Assembly (NCBI GenBank): GCA_948473085.1
Contig: CAOKWH010000007.1
Location: 1-64,000, forward strand
Length of the DNA: 64,000 bases
Direction: 5' to 3'
Origin: an uncultured Clostridia bacterium
GTDB lineage: Bacteria > Bacillota > Clostridia > Oscillospirales > Ruminococcaceae
In this document: positions 52,268-59,365 of the stretch, in pieces
Layout of the letters: each line of letters opens with the position of its first letter
Numbering within the stretch: position 1 is the first letter of the stretch
Translations under genes and position numbers: made by a program
The notes under the pieces: model-generated
The model's database searches: none
The model's input: only the letters and a program-made list of their open reading frames with translations
What the model was told of the DNA's origin: nothing

Positions 52268-53769
52268 AGGGTGAGGGCTGGGGGGGTATCGCGGTCGGGG
52301 CGGAGGTAGTCAATCCGCCGTAAAACGGTTTTGAGCAGCCGGTTTTTTTCCAGGGCCGAATTTAGATGCAGGTAGGTGTCCAGCACCGATTGGATCCTGG
52401 GTATCAGGGCAGCTGCTTGTGCCTCTTTTGTCTGTGTAAGCCCCCGTTGCTGCTCCAGCTGGGCGGCAGTTTCTGCCAAAGCAGCAAGCTGCTCCTCCAG
52501 ATGGGTGCGCCGGGAGACGAATGTACTTTTGTCATAGATGCCCTGTTCCAGCAAGTCAAACAGGTTCCCCAGCTGGCGCTGGAGGCGCTCCTGTTCCCGC
52601 CGGAGCTGGACAAGCTGTTGTTCGGTGCGCTTTATCTCATCGGCTATCACATTCCTTTCCGATTCTGTATGACTGAACGCCGATAGGCTCTGTCTGAGCG
52701 CTTCCAAAAGCTGTAATTCCAATGTTGCCACATCGGTATACTGGCAGGGGCAGCCCGGTGTAACACAGTACATCGACCCACCCCGCGCATTGGTCTGCCG
52801 CTTCATGGCATAGCCGCAAAGTTGGCATTTCATCAGCCCGGAAAAGGGGTTTTGCGGCTTGTATTTCTTGGTGGTGTGTACCAGGGCAGAGCTTTTCAGC
52901 TTCTCTGCCGCCTGGTACCACTCCTCTTCCGAAATAAGCCCCTCATGCAGGCCGTCAATCAAGGTATATTCACCAAATGCCTTGACAGGACGGATTACCT
53001 TTTGGACGCCATTCTCAAAGACCTTGACCTTTGGGCGATACCCTATCTTTATTTTACCCATATAGACCGGGTTTGACAAGATTTTTTGTACGGTTGACCC
53101 GCTCCAGAAGTGCTTTTTCTGGGTGCGGTAGCCCGAATTGTTCAGGACAGTGGCAAGCTCCCCGGTGCCCAGGCTATTTTCCCCCAGATAGAGGGAATAG
53201 ATCAGGCGCACTGTATCGGCGTCGGTGTTGGGGATGAGGGTATAGCCCTTCTGGTCGGGCAGCTTCTGCTTCTCATAGCCAAAAGGAGGGATACCGCCAA
53301 TATATTTGCCCTGCTTGGCCGAAGCCTGCCGCCCCCGCATCAGGCGGCGGTTGATGGTTTTCAGCTCCCGGCGGGACATATACAGGCCAAATTCAAAATA
53401 TTCCTCATCAAATTCGTCGTTGGGGTCATACACCTTCATGGGTGTGATAATCTTGGTGCCGTTGTACTGGAATGCCTTTGCCACCGCGCCCTGGTCCTGG
53501 GTGTCCCCTCTGGCCAGACGCTCAATTTCCACCACCAGCACCCCGTCCCAATCCCCGGCGCTTACCTCCCGGAGCAGCTGCTGCATCACCGGGCGCCCGG
53601 CAATACTGTCGCCGGATACCACCTCCCGGTAGATGGCCTCTATTTGCAGTCCCAGGCGTTGGGCGGTTTCCCACAACAGCTGTTCATGGCGGATGAGCAC
53701 ATCCTCCTCAGCCTGGCCGGGGTGGTCGCTGTCCTTGCGGGATTTGCGCAGATACATACAGTAGGGCAT
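52246..53769 (-). CDS. Large serine recombinase (phage integrase/excisionase)
   Basis: A 507-residue site-specific recombinase. The resolvase domain carries catalytic Ser10 in YLRKSRKD and the VVEIERLARGDTQDQG region. The recombinase domain (GGIPPFGYEKQ...), a zinc ribbon (CQLCGYAM ... CVTPGCPC) and a C-terminal coiled coil of about 100 residues follow. ATG 53769 fits GGAAGGAGCC better than the track start at 53808. It lies right at the junction in the GH18 gene, as expected for the element's integrase. Excision would normally need a small directionality factor, not identified here. Confidence 0.93.
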   Translation of the reverse strand: MPYCMYLRKSRKDSDHPGQAEEDVLIRHEQLLWETAQRLGLQIEAIYREVVSGDSIAGRPVMQQLLREVSAGDWDGVLVVEIERLARGDTQDQGAVAKAFQYNGTKIITPMKVYDPNDEFDEEYFEFGLYMSRRELKTINRRLMRGRQASAKQGKYIGGIPPFGYEKQKLPDQKGYTLIPNTDADTVRLIYSLYLGENSLGTGELATVLNNSGYRTQKKHFWSGSTVQKILSNPVYMGKIKIGYRPKVKVFENGVQKVIRPVKAFGEYTLIDGLHEGLISEEEWYQAAEKLKSSALVHTTKKYKPQNPFSGLMKCQLCGYAMKRQTNARGGSMYCVTPGCPCQYTDVATLELQLLEALRQSLSAFSHTESERNVIADEIKRTEQQLVQLRREQERLQRQLGNLFDLLEQGIYDKSTFVSRRTHLEEQLAALAETAAQLEQQRGLTQTKEAQAAALIPRIQSVLDTYLHLNSALEKNRLLKTVLRRIDYLRPDRDTPPALTLYLKFED

Positions 53770-54030
53770 GGTTTTTTGGCTCCTTCCGGTGTGATACAAA
53801 ACTGCCATAGGGTTCCTTTTCCTATGGCAGTTAAAAACTGAAAAGTATTTCTGGCTCTGGCTCCCTTTTTAAGGTAGGCAGTGTCAGCTATCAAGTACCC
53901 ATAAGGGATACTATGCTTGCCAGCGCCCATTATTCTTTATACTGAATAAAAACAAATGGGGAATGGATAGCTCTTTGATATATGATAAATGGAACCACCA
54001 AAAGGGCGAATGCCCCATAGATGGCGTTTT
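53770..54030. other. Recombinase upstream region, no gene
   Basis: About 260 bp, AT-richer than the flanks. It holds the recombinase ribosome site. ORFs on the track here are shadows. No clear promoter could be assigned. Confidence 0.4.
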
Positions 54031-54612
54031 TTAGTTTTCCGGTGACAGCGCGGCGTCCCTCAGGTATTCTGCAAGCTCCAGAATCCAGCCGGGCCGATAG
54101 GGGCCTTTTAGCAGCAGCTCGCCGTTTTTATACTCCGCCACCTCTGCAAAGCCGTTTTCGTTGTCATAAAAGATGGCAGTATCGCAGTAGGGGAGGATGC
54201 GGGCCACATCGGCAAAGCGGCGCTCAAACCGGCGCAGCACATCTGCCACTGGGATGTCATGCCCGCCTTTGGCCACCCGGTTACGGATACGGGCAAGGCT
54301 TTCCTGCGTACTGTCCAGGCCGACATAGTAGAGGCGGATGTGGTAGCCGGCCTCTTTGGCAGCCTGCACAGTGCGTTCGGTGCGGCCGCCGGAAAGGGTG
54401 GTTTCCTGTGTAAAGCAAACCCCTTTTTGCAGGCAGCTATCAATTTTGTGGATGGCTGCCCTGCCACCATCAATGGGATTCCCGCCCAATGCAGTTGTCA
54501 GATGGTCTACATCAATAATAATTCCCAGGTTATCCAGTTCCCGGCGCAGGACGCCGGTCAGGCTGGATTTTCCCACCCCGTTTACCCCGCCAATAATGGT
54601 ATAGATCTTCAA
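54031..54612 (-). CDS. Zeta-toxin-like ATPase/kinase (COG4185-type)
   Basis: A 193-residue P-loop protein. Walker A is IIGGVNGVGKSS near residue 6; IIIDVDHLT, FTQETTLSGGRTER and RLYYVGLDSTQESLARIRNRVAKGGHDIP fit the zeta/PezT-like fold. Zeta toxins phosphorylate UDP-amino sugars, but this COG4185 group is not all toxic. The TTG at 54612 lies 9 nt from GGGAGGG and starts the protein at LKIYTIIGG; the track's start is upstream of that site. No epsilon-type antitoxin is adjacent; the Fic gene is upstream on the same strand. Confidence 0.72.
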   Translation of the reverse strand: MKIYTIIGGVNGVGKSSLTGVLRRELDNLGIIIDVDHLTTALGGNPIDGGRAAIHKIDSCLQKGVCFTQETTLSGGRTERTVQAAKEAGYHIRLYYVGLDSTQESLARIRNRVAKGGHDIPVADVLRRFERRFADVARILPYCDTAIFYDNENGFAEVAEYKNGELLLKGPYRPGWILELAEYLRDAALSPEN

Positions 54613-54663
54613 GGTGCTTATCCCTCCCAAAAACTTTATCTATTACGCCCGCTTTTGGCCTAT

Positions 54664-55356
54664 CTAAAGCGTTTTTTCCTGTGCCGGGTCCCAGCCAAAG
54701 GCCCTGGCCCGTTCCTGTTCAGCGGTGTGGCACTGGCGGAAAAACTCAGCCAGGCCAGCGGCATTTTGTTCGGCCAGCAGGCGGAAGTATTCGGTGCGGC
54801 TCTCCTGGGGGATAACCAGCGGCAGCAGCCCCTGCCGGAGCAGCTCAAACGAGAGCAGTACCCGCCCGGTACGGCCATTGCCATCGGCAAAGGGGTGGAT
54901 ACGCTCAAAAGCCAAATGAGTGACAGCCAGCTTTTCAAACAGGTCGGTATAGGCTGTATGGTGGTAATTGTGGATGAAGTACATCATCTGGTTTTTAATC
55001 TTAGCAGGGGCAGGGGGGAGATGTTCAGCCCCCTGGATAAACACCTGTACGGTGCGATAGCCGTCTATTTCGTCAATATTCCGATTGATTAGCGTAGCAA
55101 TTTTAATAATCAGCGCTTCGCTTAGTTCTTCGTCCAGATGGTTTAGCGCCTCATTCAGGGCGTATTTTAAATTGGTAGCTTCATAAAGCTCCCGGGCTGT
55201 GGCTTTAATCTGAAAACGGTTGTCATTCCAAAGGATGGCGTAGGTTTCGGCATAGGAGAGGGTGTTGCCTTCCATCGCGTTGGAATGGTAGACGCTGCGT
55301 GTAATCCAGTCCTCAAAATAGGGGCGGGTTTGGAAAATAAAGTCTTTTGCGCTCAT
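54664..55356 (-). CDS. Fic-family AMPylator with N-terminal inhibitory motif
   Basis: A 230-residue Fic protein. The catalytic motif HPFADGNGRTGR is intact, so nucleotide transfer (usually AMPylation) to a protein hydroxyl is expected. Near residue 24 the sequence HSNAMEGN fits the inhibitory (S/T)xxxE(G/N) motif, placing it among self-inhibited class II Fic proteins. ATG 55356 follows GAGGGA. It lies between ImmA and the zeta-like gene in the lysogeny cluster and may be a phage-borne accessory or defence gene. Confidence 0.85.
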   Translation of the reverse strand: MSAKDFIFQTRPYFEDWITRSVYHSNAMEGNTLSYAETYAILWNDNRFQIKATARELYEATNLKYALNEALNHLDEELSEALIIKIATLINRNIDEIDGYRTVQVFIQGAEHLPPAPAKIKNQMMYFIHNYHHTAYTDLFEKLAVTHLAFERIHPFADGNGRTGRVLLSFELLRQGLLPLVIPQESRTEYFRLLAEQNAAGLAEFFRQCHTAEQERARAFGWDPAQEKTL

Positions 55357-55367
55357 ATTGGCTTCCC

Positions 55368-55823
55368 TCAATTCCTATTTTTATTACGCAAAATCTCTGC
55401 CTGGTACAGCTGGGCAATTCGCATGTCCACCCCCAGACGGGCAGCCAGCTGTTCGGTAGTTTCCCCTTCCAGCAATAGTTCATCCGGGTGGGGCTGCATC
55501 AGGCAGACCGAAAAGGTGTCCGCTTCTATCTCCTGCCTACTGGGGATGAGCAGGGTGTGCCGATCCATAAAAACCCGGTTCTGCCCCCGGTGGTAGAGGT
55601 GGTGGCCCAGCTCGTGCCCCAGCACAAAGCGGCAGGTGCGTTCGTCCAGCTCGCTGTCTATAAACACAAAGGTGTTGCGTTTAAGCCGCTTGTACATCCC
55701 TCGGATGCCGGACATGGGAACGGATAGGATAACAACGCCCATCTCCTGCAAAATACTCTGCGGGTCGTTGGTGCCATATTTGTTGGTAAGGCGTTGCGCT
55801 CGCTGCAGCAAGGTCATCCGCAT
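55368..55823 (-). CDS. immA: ImmA/IrrE metallopeptidase
   Basis: A 151-residue zinc peptidase with HELGHHLYH near residue 70 and the second-shell EIEADTFS. ImmA-type enzymes cleave the ICEBs1 or phage repressor upon DNA damage or signalling. It begins in the stop codon of the CI-like repressor gene, so the two are coupled and ImmA is the likely inactivator of that repressor. Confidence 0.88.
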   Translation of the reverse strand: MRMTLLQRAQRLTNKYGTNDPQSILQEMGVVILSVPMSGIRGMYKRLKRNTFVFIDSELDERTCRFVLGHELGHHLYHRGQNRVFMDRHTLLIPSRQEIEADTFSVCLMQPHPDELLLEGETTEQLAARLGVDMRIAQLYQAEILRNKNRN

Positions 55824-56245
55824 TACTCTCCTTTTTGATATTTTTTGGGGGTATATTTTTCTTTATTCACCTTTTTGGCGTATTCCAGCGCCATTGCCAT
55901 TGCATTGCGGATACTTTCCACCGCCTCCGGGGTGGCCGGGTCGCCGTCAAACATGAGGTCGCCGCTGCTCTCCAAGTCCTCCATCAGCGCCTCCAAGTCC
56001 CGGGCAATATCCTTTTTATCCTTTTCTGTGAGCCCGCCGCTGGCGGGCCCTTTTTCTTTATCCAGAAGATAGTCGACCGATACGCCAAAATACGCAGCTA
56101 TTTTTTCCAGAGTGTTCCCGTTTGGAGTAGCACCCGTATTTTTCCACTTGGTTGGTGTAGCTTTACTCATCCCCATATCCAAGGAAGCCCTTGTGGGGGT
56201 TACATTTTTGCTTTTACAAAGCTCTACGAATATGTCATAAAACAT
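55823..56245 (-). CDS. XRE-family phage repressor (CI/ImmR-like)
   Basis: A 140-residue protein. The N-terminal helix-turn-helix (TPTRASLDMGMSKATPTKWKNTGATPNGNTLEKIAAYFGVSVDYLL) is followed by a flexible acidic/basic C-terminus of about 65 residues, probably for oligomerisation or ImmA recognition. It is divergent from the Cro-like gene across a 200-bp operator region, the arrangement of a lysogeny switch. Confidence 0.85.
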   Translation of the reverse strand: MFYDIFVELCKSKNVTPTRASLDMGMSKATPTKWKNTGATPNGNTLEKIAAYFGVSVDYLLDKEKGPASGGLTEKDKKDIARDLEALMEDLESSGDLMFDGDPATPEAVESIRNAMAMALEYAKKVNKEKYTPKKYQKGE

Positions 56246-56302
56246 AAAAACGCTCCTGTTTTTGGTACATCATGCAGAAGCTAACTTTTTTCAGCAAAAC
56301 CA

Positions 56303-56331
56303 TTGACAAGAAAACTAAAGTTTACTATAAT
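56303..56331 (+). promoter_or_regulatory. Rightward early promoter, perfect consensus
   Basis: TTGACA, a 17-bp spacer and TATAAT. Its spacer contains ACTAAAGTTTAC (56314-56325), whose exact reverse complement GTAAACTTTAGT (56433-56444) touches the cro ATG. Both are candidate operators. Confidence 0.85.
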
Positions 56332-56339
56332 GTAACTAT

Positions 56340-56444
56340 AAGTTGAAATAAGTTAACCGCTTAATATATTTTACCTACAAATAAATGATAACACAAAAGT
56401 TAACAATATTCAACTAATTTTAATGGAAAGGAGTAAACTTTAGT
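56340..56444. promoter_or_regulatory. Operator cluster of the lysogeny switch
   Basis: Several related A+T-rich motifs occur: AAGTTGAAAT, AAGTTAACC, AAAGTTAACA, TTCAACTAA and GTAAACTTTAGT. AGTTGAA and TTCAACT are mutually inverted. They lie between and over the two divergent promoters. Confidence 0.6.
56385..56413 (-). promoter_or_regulatory. Repressor promoter
   Basis: Minus strand TTGAAT (56408-56413), 17 bp, TATCAT (56385-56390), with TGT before the -10 (extended). It would give a repressor mRNA leader of about 130 nt. Confidence 0.65.
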
Positions 56445-56639
56445 ATGCCTGCACAGTGGACAGCAGATATTTTAGCAAAAATGCACATGAATTGCATCAC
56501 TTCGCTTCAACTTGCAAATCGGTTGGGGTATCGGCGGGAGTATGTTAGCCAGATTTTGAACGGACACCGCAGCCCTAAAGGCGCAGAGGAAAAGTTCCGA
56601 ACCGCTTTGGAGGAGCTGGTAGGGGAAAAGACAGCATAG
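56445..56639 (+). CDS. Cro-like XRE-family small regulator
   Basis: A 64-residue helix-turn-helix protein (ITSLQLANRLGYRREYVSQILNGHRSPKGAEEKFRTALEELV). It is transcribed divergently from the CI-like repressor by the consensus rightward promoter, and its start codon abuts an operator copy. A Cro or early-control role is inferred. Confidence 0.8.
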   Translation: MPAQWTADILAKMHMNCITSLQLANRLGYRREYVSQILNGHRSPKGAEEKFRTALEELVGEKTA

Positions 56640-56796
56640 ATGGAAGGCGGGAGGGGGAAAGGGAAAAGCCGCCTGGATAGGCGGCGGGGATAGTCCAGTT
56701 TGGAGTAGATCTGCTCTACATGTAGCCCGATAAGGACAAAGCAAAGCAACAGTACAACCGATCAGGTAAAGTGGACGGCCTTTATTGAGTGTGTGA

Positions 56797-57690
56797 TTAA
56801 AGTTCCAACTGTAATTGTTCCGGCTCGCTATGAAGAATATCCCCATGTACTTCTACTATGGTGTATTTGGTTGACCCATAGATAGGATTTTGATCTTCGT
56901 CTAAATCAGTTGTTACTTCTAAGAGAACTTTAATATAGTCACCAGCCTTAATACCTTCGCCCTGATGGATTTTTTCAAGAAAGGATTCATCGGCTATTGT
57001 TGCCCGAATTGTCTTTTCCTCCCATTTAAAAGTCCACTGAGACTTACCCAAAAAATCAGGAGATTTTATCAGGAGCTCTGTTTCATATCTATATTTTATC
57101 GAATGAATAACTTCTGTAATTGGTTGAATTTTAGTCATATTATTTAATGCTTCAGAGGAAAAATGACTGCTTTGCTGGTTAGTTGAAATAGAAAACCCAC
57201 CTTCAGGATTATGTTCAAGGACATCCTTGGAGATGTTTACAACTTTTGTATCAATAGAAAAATTGTAAATAATTGCAGCCCCATTTTTGGAAACACAGAT
57301 ATTGCTCCCATCCTGGGCTTCTATCATAACCTGGCCGTTAGAAGTAGAGGAAACCTTTTTAGGCGGTTCTCCTTTTAGAAATTTTTTAATTTCAAAAAAC
57401 TCTTTTACGGATGTCAGTATATTTTGTGCCAAGTTAATCTGTGGTGATAGCAGATTAAAAAGATTAGCAGCGATTTCACAGATAGAGGAGAAGTTGATTT
57501 GAAAGCTGCCATTTTGAAAAGCCATAACATTCATTTTTAAATATGCTTCAGAGTTTTCTTCTTTAGCAGCTAATTTAGATAGTTCAGCAATATTTTTTAT
57601 AATATCGGCAAGTAAAGAAGCATCAATATAACTGCCGCCATCCAAATGAAAGGAAAAATAGGCTTCACTTTTTACAAGTCTTTCTCTCAT
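56797..57690 (-). CDS. Hypothetical AT-rich cargo protein
   Basis: A 297-residue protein I do not recognise. The first half is helical (DASLLADIIKNIAELSKLAAKEENSEAYLK; FNLLSPQINLAQNILTSVKEFFEIKKFL) and could be membrane- or partner-associated. The second half (from about 120) is beta-rich with IYNFSIDTKVVNIS and EGIKAGDYIKVLLEV. Base composition is clearly more A+T-rich than the surrounding element. It is oriented against the early genes, as lysogen-expressed cargo genes often are. AAGGAGGGTGG precedes the ATG. A function as phage exclusion or fitness gene is only a guess. Confidence 0.65.
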   Translation of the reverse strand: MRERLVKSEAYFSFHLDGGSYIDASLLADIIKNIAELSKLAAKEENSEAYLKMNVMAFQNGSFQINFSSICEIAANLFNLLSPQINLAQNILTSVKEFFEIKKFLKGEPPKKVSSTSNGQVMIEAQDGSNICVSKNGAAIIYNFSIDTKVVNISKDVLEHNPEGGFSISTNQQSSHFSSEALNNMTKIQPITEVIHSIKYRYETELLIKSPDFLGKSQWTFKWEEKTIRATIADESFLEKIHQGEGIKAGDYIKVLLEVTTDLDEDQNPIYGSTKYTIVEVHGDILHSEPEQLQLEL

Positions 57691-57771
57691 ATATCCACCC
57701 TCCTTATATCAATTATATCAGATTTTATTGTTATAGGCAACAAAATATGGTACAATTAAGAATTTATACTT

Positions 57772-57999
57772 TTATCGGTTCACCTCCGGCTTATCGGTGC
57801 GACCCAAGAGGAAGTCAACGGAGCAATCGAGGTAGTCGGCAATGCGGGATATTTTATCGCAGGAAGGTGAGGTTGTGCGCTTTTCCAGGTCATAGATGAA
57901 ACTTTTTGTCAAGTTACAATCAGTAAGTAAAACAGAAATAGTAATTCCTTTAGTTTTACATAGAGTTTTGATTGTTGTGGAAATTTGAATATTTTGCAC
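57772..57999 (-). CDS. XRE-family regulator, module 1
   Basis: A 75-residue helix-turn-helix protein (NIQISTTIKTLCKTKGITISVLLTDCNLTKSFIYDLEKRTTSPSCDKISRIADYLDCSVDFLLG). It is the paralogue of 58349; the C-terminal DYLDCSVDFLLGRTDKPEVNR is identical. The GTG start has GGAGGTG upstream. It is divergent from a cationic peptide gene and faces two operators of type TACGG-N6-CCG(T/C)A, which it presumably binds. Confidence 0.82.
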   Translation of the reverse strand: MQNIQISTTIKTLCKTKGITISVLLTDCNLTKSFIYDLEKRTTSPSCDKISRIADYLDCSVDFLLGRTDKPEVNR

Positions 58000-58036
58000 A
58001 ATTACACCTCCGATATTTTGTGTACAATATAGTTTT

Positions 58037-58088
58037 TACGGAAAAATCCGCAAAAACTATTGAACTACGGAAATTTCCGTATTATAAT
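58037..58088. promoter_or_regulatory. Module 1 operators and peptide promoter
   Basis: Operators TACGGAAAAATCCGCA (58037-58052) and the perfect palindrome TACGGAAATTTCCGTA (58066-58081) start 29 bp apart. The second fills the spacer of the plus-strand promoter TTGAAC (58060-58065)-17-TATAAT (58083-58088), so binding would block it. The first overlaps the leftward promoter region of the XRE gene. Confidence 0.8.
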
Positions 58089-58320
58089 ATAACTGTGGTT
58101 AAGAGATAGCCACAGTATAGCACAAAAGGAGGATAAAGCCAATGAGCAGGAAAAAGAAAGGCCGCAAGAACAACACACTCGAAAAGCTTGTTCTTGCGAC
58201 CGCCGTCTTAAATCTCATTGAGGCATTGATAGAGATTATCAATAAACTCATTGAGTAGCAGGAAGGGGCGAAAGCCCCCTCCTGTTAAAAAGGATAGCTT
58301 TTTCGCTGCTCGTTGTCAAG
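58083..58320. repeat. Module duplication, copy 1 (peptide side)
   Basis: About 238 bp from TAATATAACTGTGGTT through the peptide gene, the GGGGCGAAAGCCCC hairpin and CGCTGCTCGTTGTCAA recur at 58658-58898. Together with the XRE gene the duplicated unit is about 575 bp. Confidence 0.9.
58142..58258 (+). CDS. Cationic amphipathic peptide, module 1
   Basis: A 38-residue ORF not in the track: MSRKKKGRKNNTLEKLVLATAVLNLIEALIEIINKLIE. A Lys/Arg-rich head precedes one long amphipathic/hydrophobic helix. AAGGAGGATAAAGCCA precedes the ATG. The 3' part is identical to the module 2 peptide. A GAAA-loop hairpin (58260-58283) follows. Divergence from an XRE gene suggests a repressed toxic, membrane-active or signalling peptide; this is inference. 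Confidence 0.65.
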   Translation: MSRKKKGRKNNTLEKLVLATAVLNLIEALIEIINKLIE

Positions 58321-58348
58321 ATGGAGGAAAGGAGAGATAAAAGCCCAT

Positions 58349-58576
58349 TTACCGATTCACCTCCGGCTTATCGGTACGCCCTAAGAGGAAGTCCACCGAG
58401 CAGTCGAGGTAGTCGGCGATGGCCTCTAATTTATCGGCAGATGGAGCTTGCGCCTTTTTTTCAAGGTCGTACATAAAGTTACGGTTAATGCTGCAATTTT
58501 CCAATAGGCTTTTTACAGTTATTTTTTTGGATTTACAAAGTGTTTTGATGGTGTTAGCTAATTGTATATTATTCAT
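58349..58576 (-). CDS. XRE-family regulator, module 2
   Basis: A 75-residue paralogue of 57772. The N-terminal half and the recognition region (SINRNFMYDLEKKAQAPSADKLEAI) have diverged, while the last 21 residues are identical. ATG 58576 follows GGAGGTTTTTTGTT; the track adds 11 unsupported residues. Its operators read TACAG-N6-CTGTA rather than TACGG-N6-CCGTA, matching the diverged protein. Confidence 0.82.
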   Translation of the reverse strand: MNNIQLANTIKTLCKSKKITVKSLLENCSINRNFMYDLEKKAQAPSADKLEAIADYLDCSVDFLLGRTDKPEVNR

Positions 58577-58612
58577 AACAAAAAACCTCCATGTTTGTAT
58601 AAAACGCAAAAA

Positions 58613-58664
58613 TACAGCAATTACTGTAAAAGCACTTGAAATACAGCAAAAACTGTATTATAAT
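58613..58664. promoter_or_regulatory. Module 2 operators and peptide promoter
   Basis: TACAGCAATTACTGTA (58613-58628) and TACAGCAAAAACTGTA (58642-58657) start 29 bp apart, as in module 1. The second again fills the 17-bp spacer of a promoter: TTGAAA (58636-58641) and TATAAT (58659-58664). Confidence 0.82.
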
Positions 58665-58898
58665 ATAACTGTGGTTAAAGACAACCACAGTATAGCACAA
58701 AAGGAGGATAAAGCCAATGAGCGGGAAAAAGAAAAGCAGCCGCAAGAAGCTACCCATCGAAAAGATACTTCTTGCAACTGCCGTCTTAAATCTCATTGAG
58801 GCATTGATAGAGATTATCAATAAACTCATTGAGTAGCAGGAAGGGGCGAAAGCCCCCTCCTGTTAAAAAAGGATAGCTTTTTCGCTGCTCGTTGTCAA
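58658..58898. repeat. Module duplication, copy 2 (peptide side)
   Basis: Partner of 58083-58320; identical for long stretches in the -10 region, ribosome site, peptide 3' half and trailing hairpin. Confidence 0.9.
58717..58836 (+). CDS. Cationic amphipathic peptide, module 2
   Basis: A 39-residue ORF: MSGKKKSSRKKLPIEKILLATAVLNLIEALIEIINKLIE. It has the same layout as the module 1 peptide, with the last 22 residues identical and a variable basic head. The ribosome site AAGGAGGATAAAGCCA is shared. The conserved tail under substitution in the head suggests the helix is the functional part. Confidence 0.65.
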   Translation: MSGKKKSSRKKLPIEKILLATAVLNLIEALIEIINKLIE

Positions 58899-58921
58899 TA
58901 AAAATTATCAAGGAGGAAATA

Positions 58922-59011
58922 ATGGAAACTTTGTATTTGATGTTTAAAGGGCTGGAAGCACTGTTTTATCTGTCGGTCATTGTCTATATCGTAAGGGGGT
59001 GGAAGCAGTGA
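58922..59011 (+). CDS. 29-residue membrane micro-ORF coupled to an XRE gene
   Basis: METLYLMFKGLEALFYLSVIVYIVRGWKQ, one predicted membrane helix. AAGGAGGAAATA precedes the ATG. Its TGA overlaps the GTG start of the next gene (GTGA), so it may drive translation of the XRE protein. Absent from the track. Confidence 0.55.
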   Translation: METLYLMFKGLEALFYLSVIVYIVRGWKQ

Positions 59012-59220
59012 GTATAGGTGCAAATATCCGCCGGTTGAGGGAGAAACAGGGCTTGACACAGGCAGAACTGGCAAGCCGGCTGTATATCACACAGTCCATG
59101 CTCTGCCAGATTGAACGGGAAACCAAGAACCCCTCTCTGCAGGTGTGCAAGTCACTGGCAGATATTCTGGGCTGCCGGATGGAAACCCTGCTGGCAGAGC
59201 AGCCGGAACCCGGTGCATAA
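59008..59220 (+). CDS. XRE-family transcriptional regulator
   Basis: A 70-residue helix-turn-helix protein (IGANIRRLREKQGLTQAELASRLYITQSMLCQIERETKNPSLQVCKSLADILG). GTG 59008 is 8 nt from AAGGGGG and overlaps the upstream micro-ORF stop; the track's 58999 lies inside that site. Probably controls early phage genes. Confidence 0.82.
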   Translation: MSIGANIRRLREKQGLTQAELASRLYITQSMLCQIERETKNPSLQVCKSLADILGCRMETLLAEQPEPGA

Positions 59221-59365
59221 AAAAACCGCCCCGGTGCAGCAACACCAAGAGCGGCAAAGGAAAAACTACTGACTATCTATTGGGGATTGACGATGATCGC
59301 ACAGCATAGGAGGTTAAGTCCCAATAGTTTTTGTGAGTAGGTGAATTAAATCACAAGGAGGAACG

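Noticed and set aside
53640-53930. 96-aa minus-strand ORF upstream of the recombinase
   Set aside because: Overlaps the recombinase N-terminus in another frame and lacks a ribosome site.
58260-58283. Intrinsic terminator after the module peptides
   Set aside because: The AGGAAGGGGC-GAAA-GCCCCCTCCT hairpin is followed by GTTAAAAAGG, not a T-run; noted as a hairpin only (an A5G...CT5 stem just downstream might terminate weakly).
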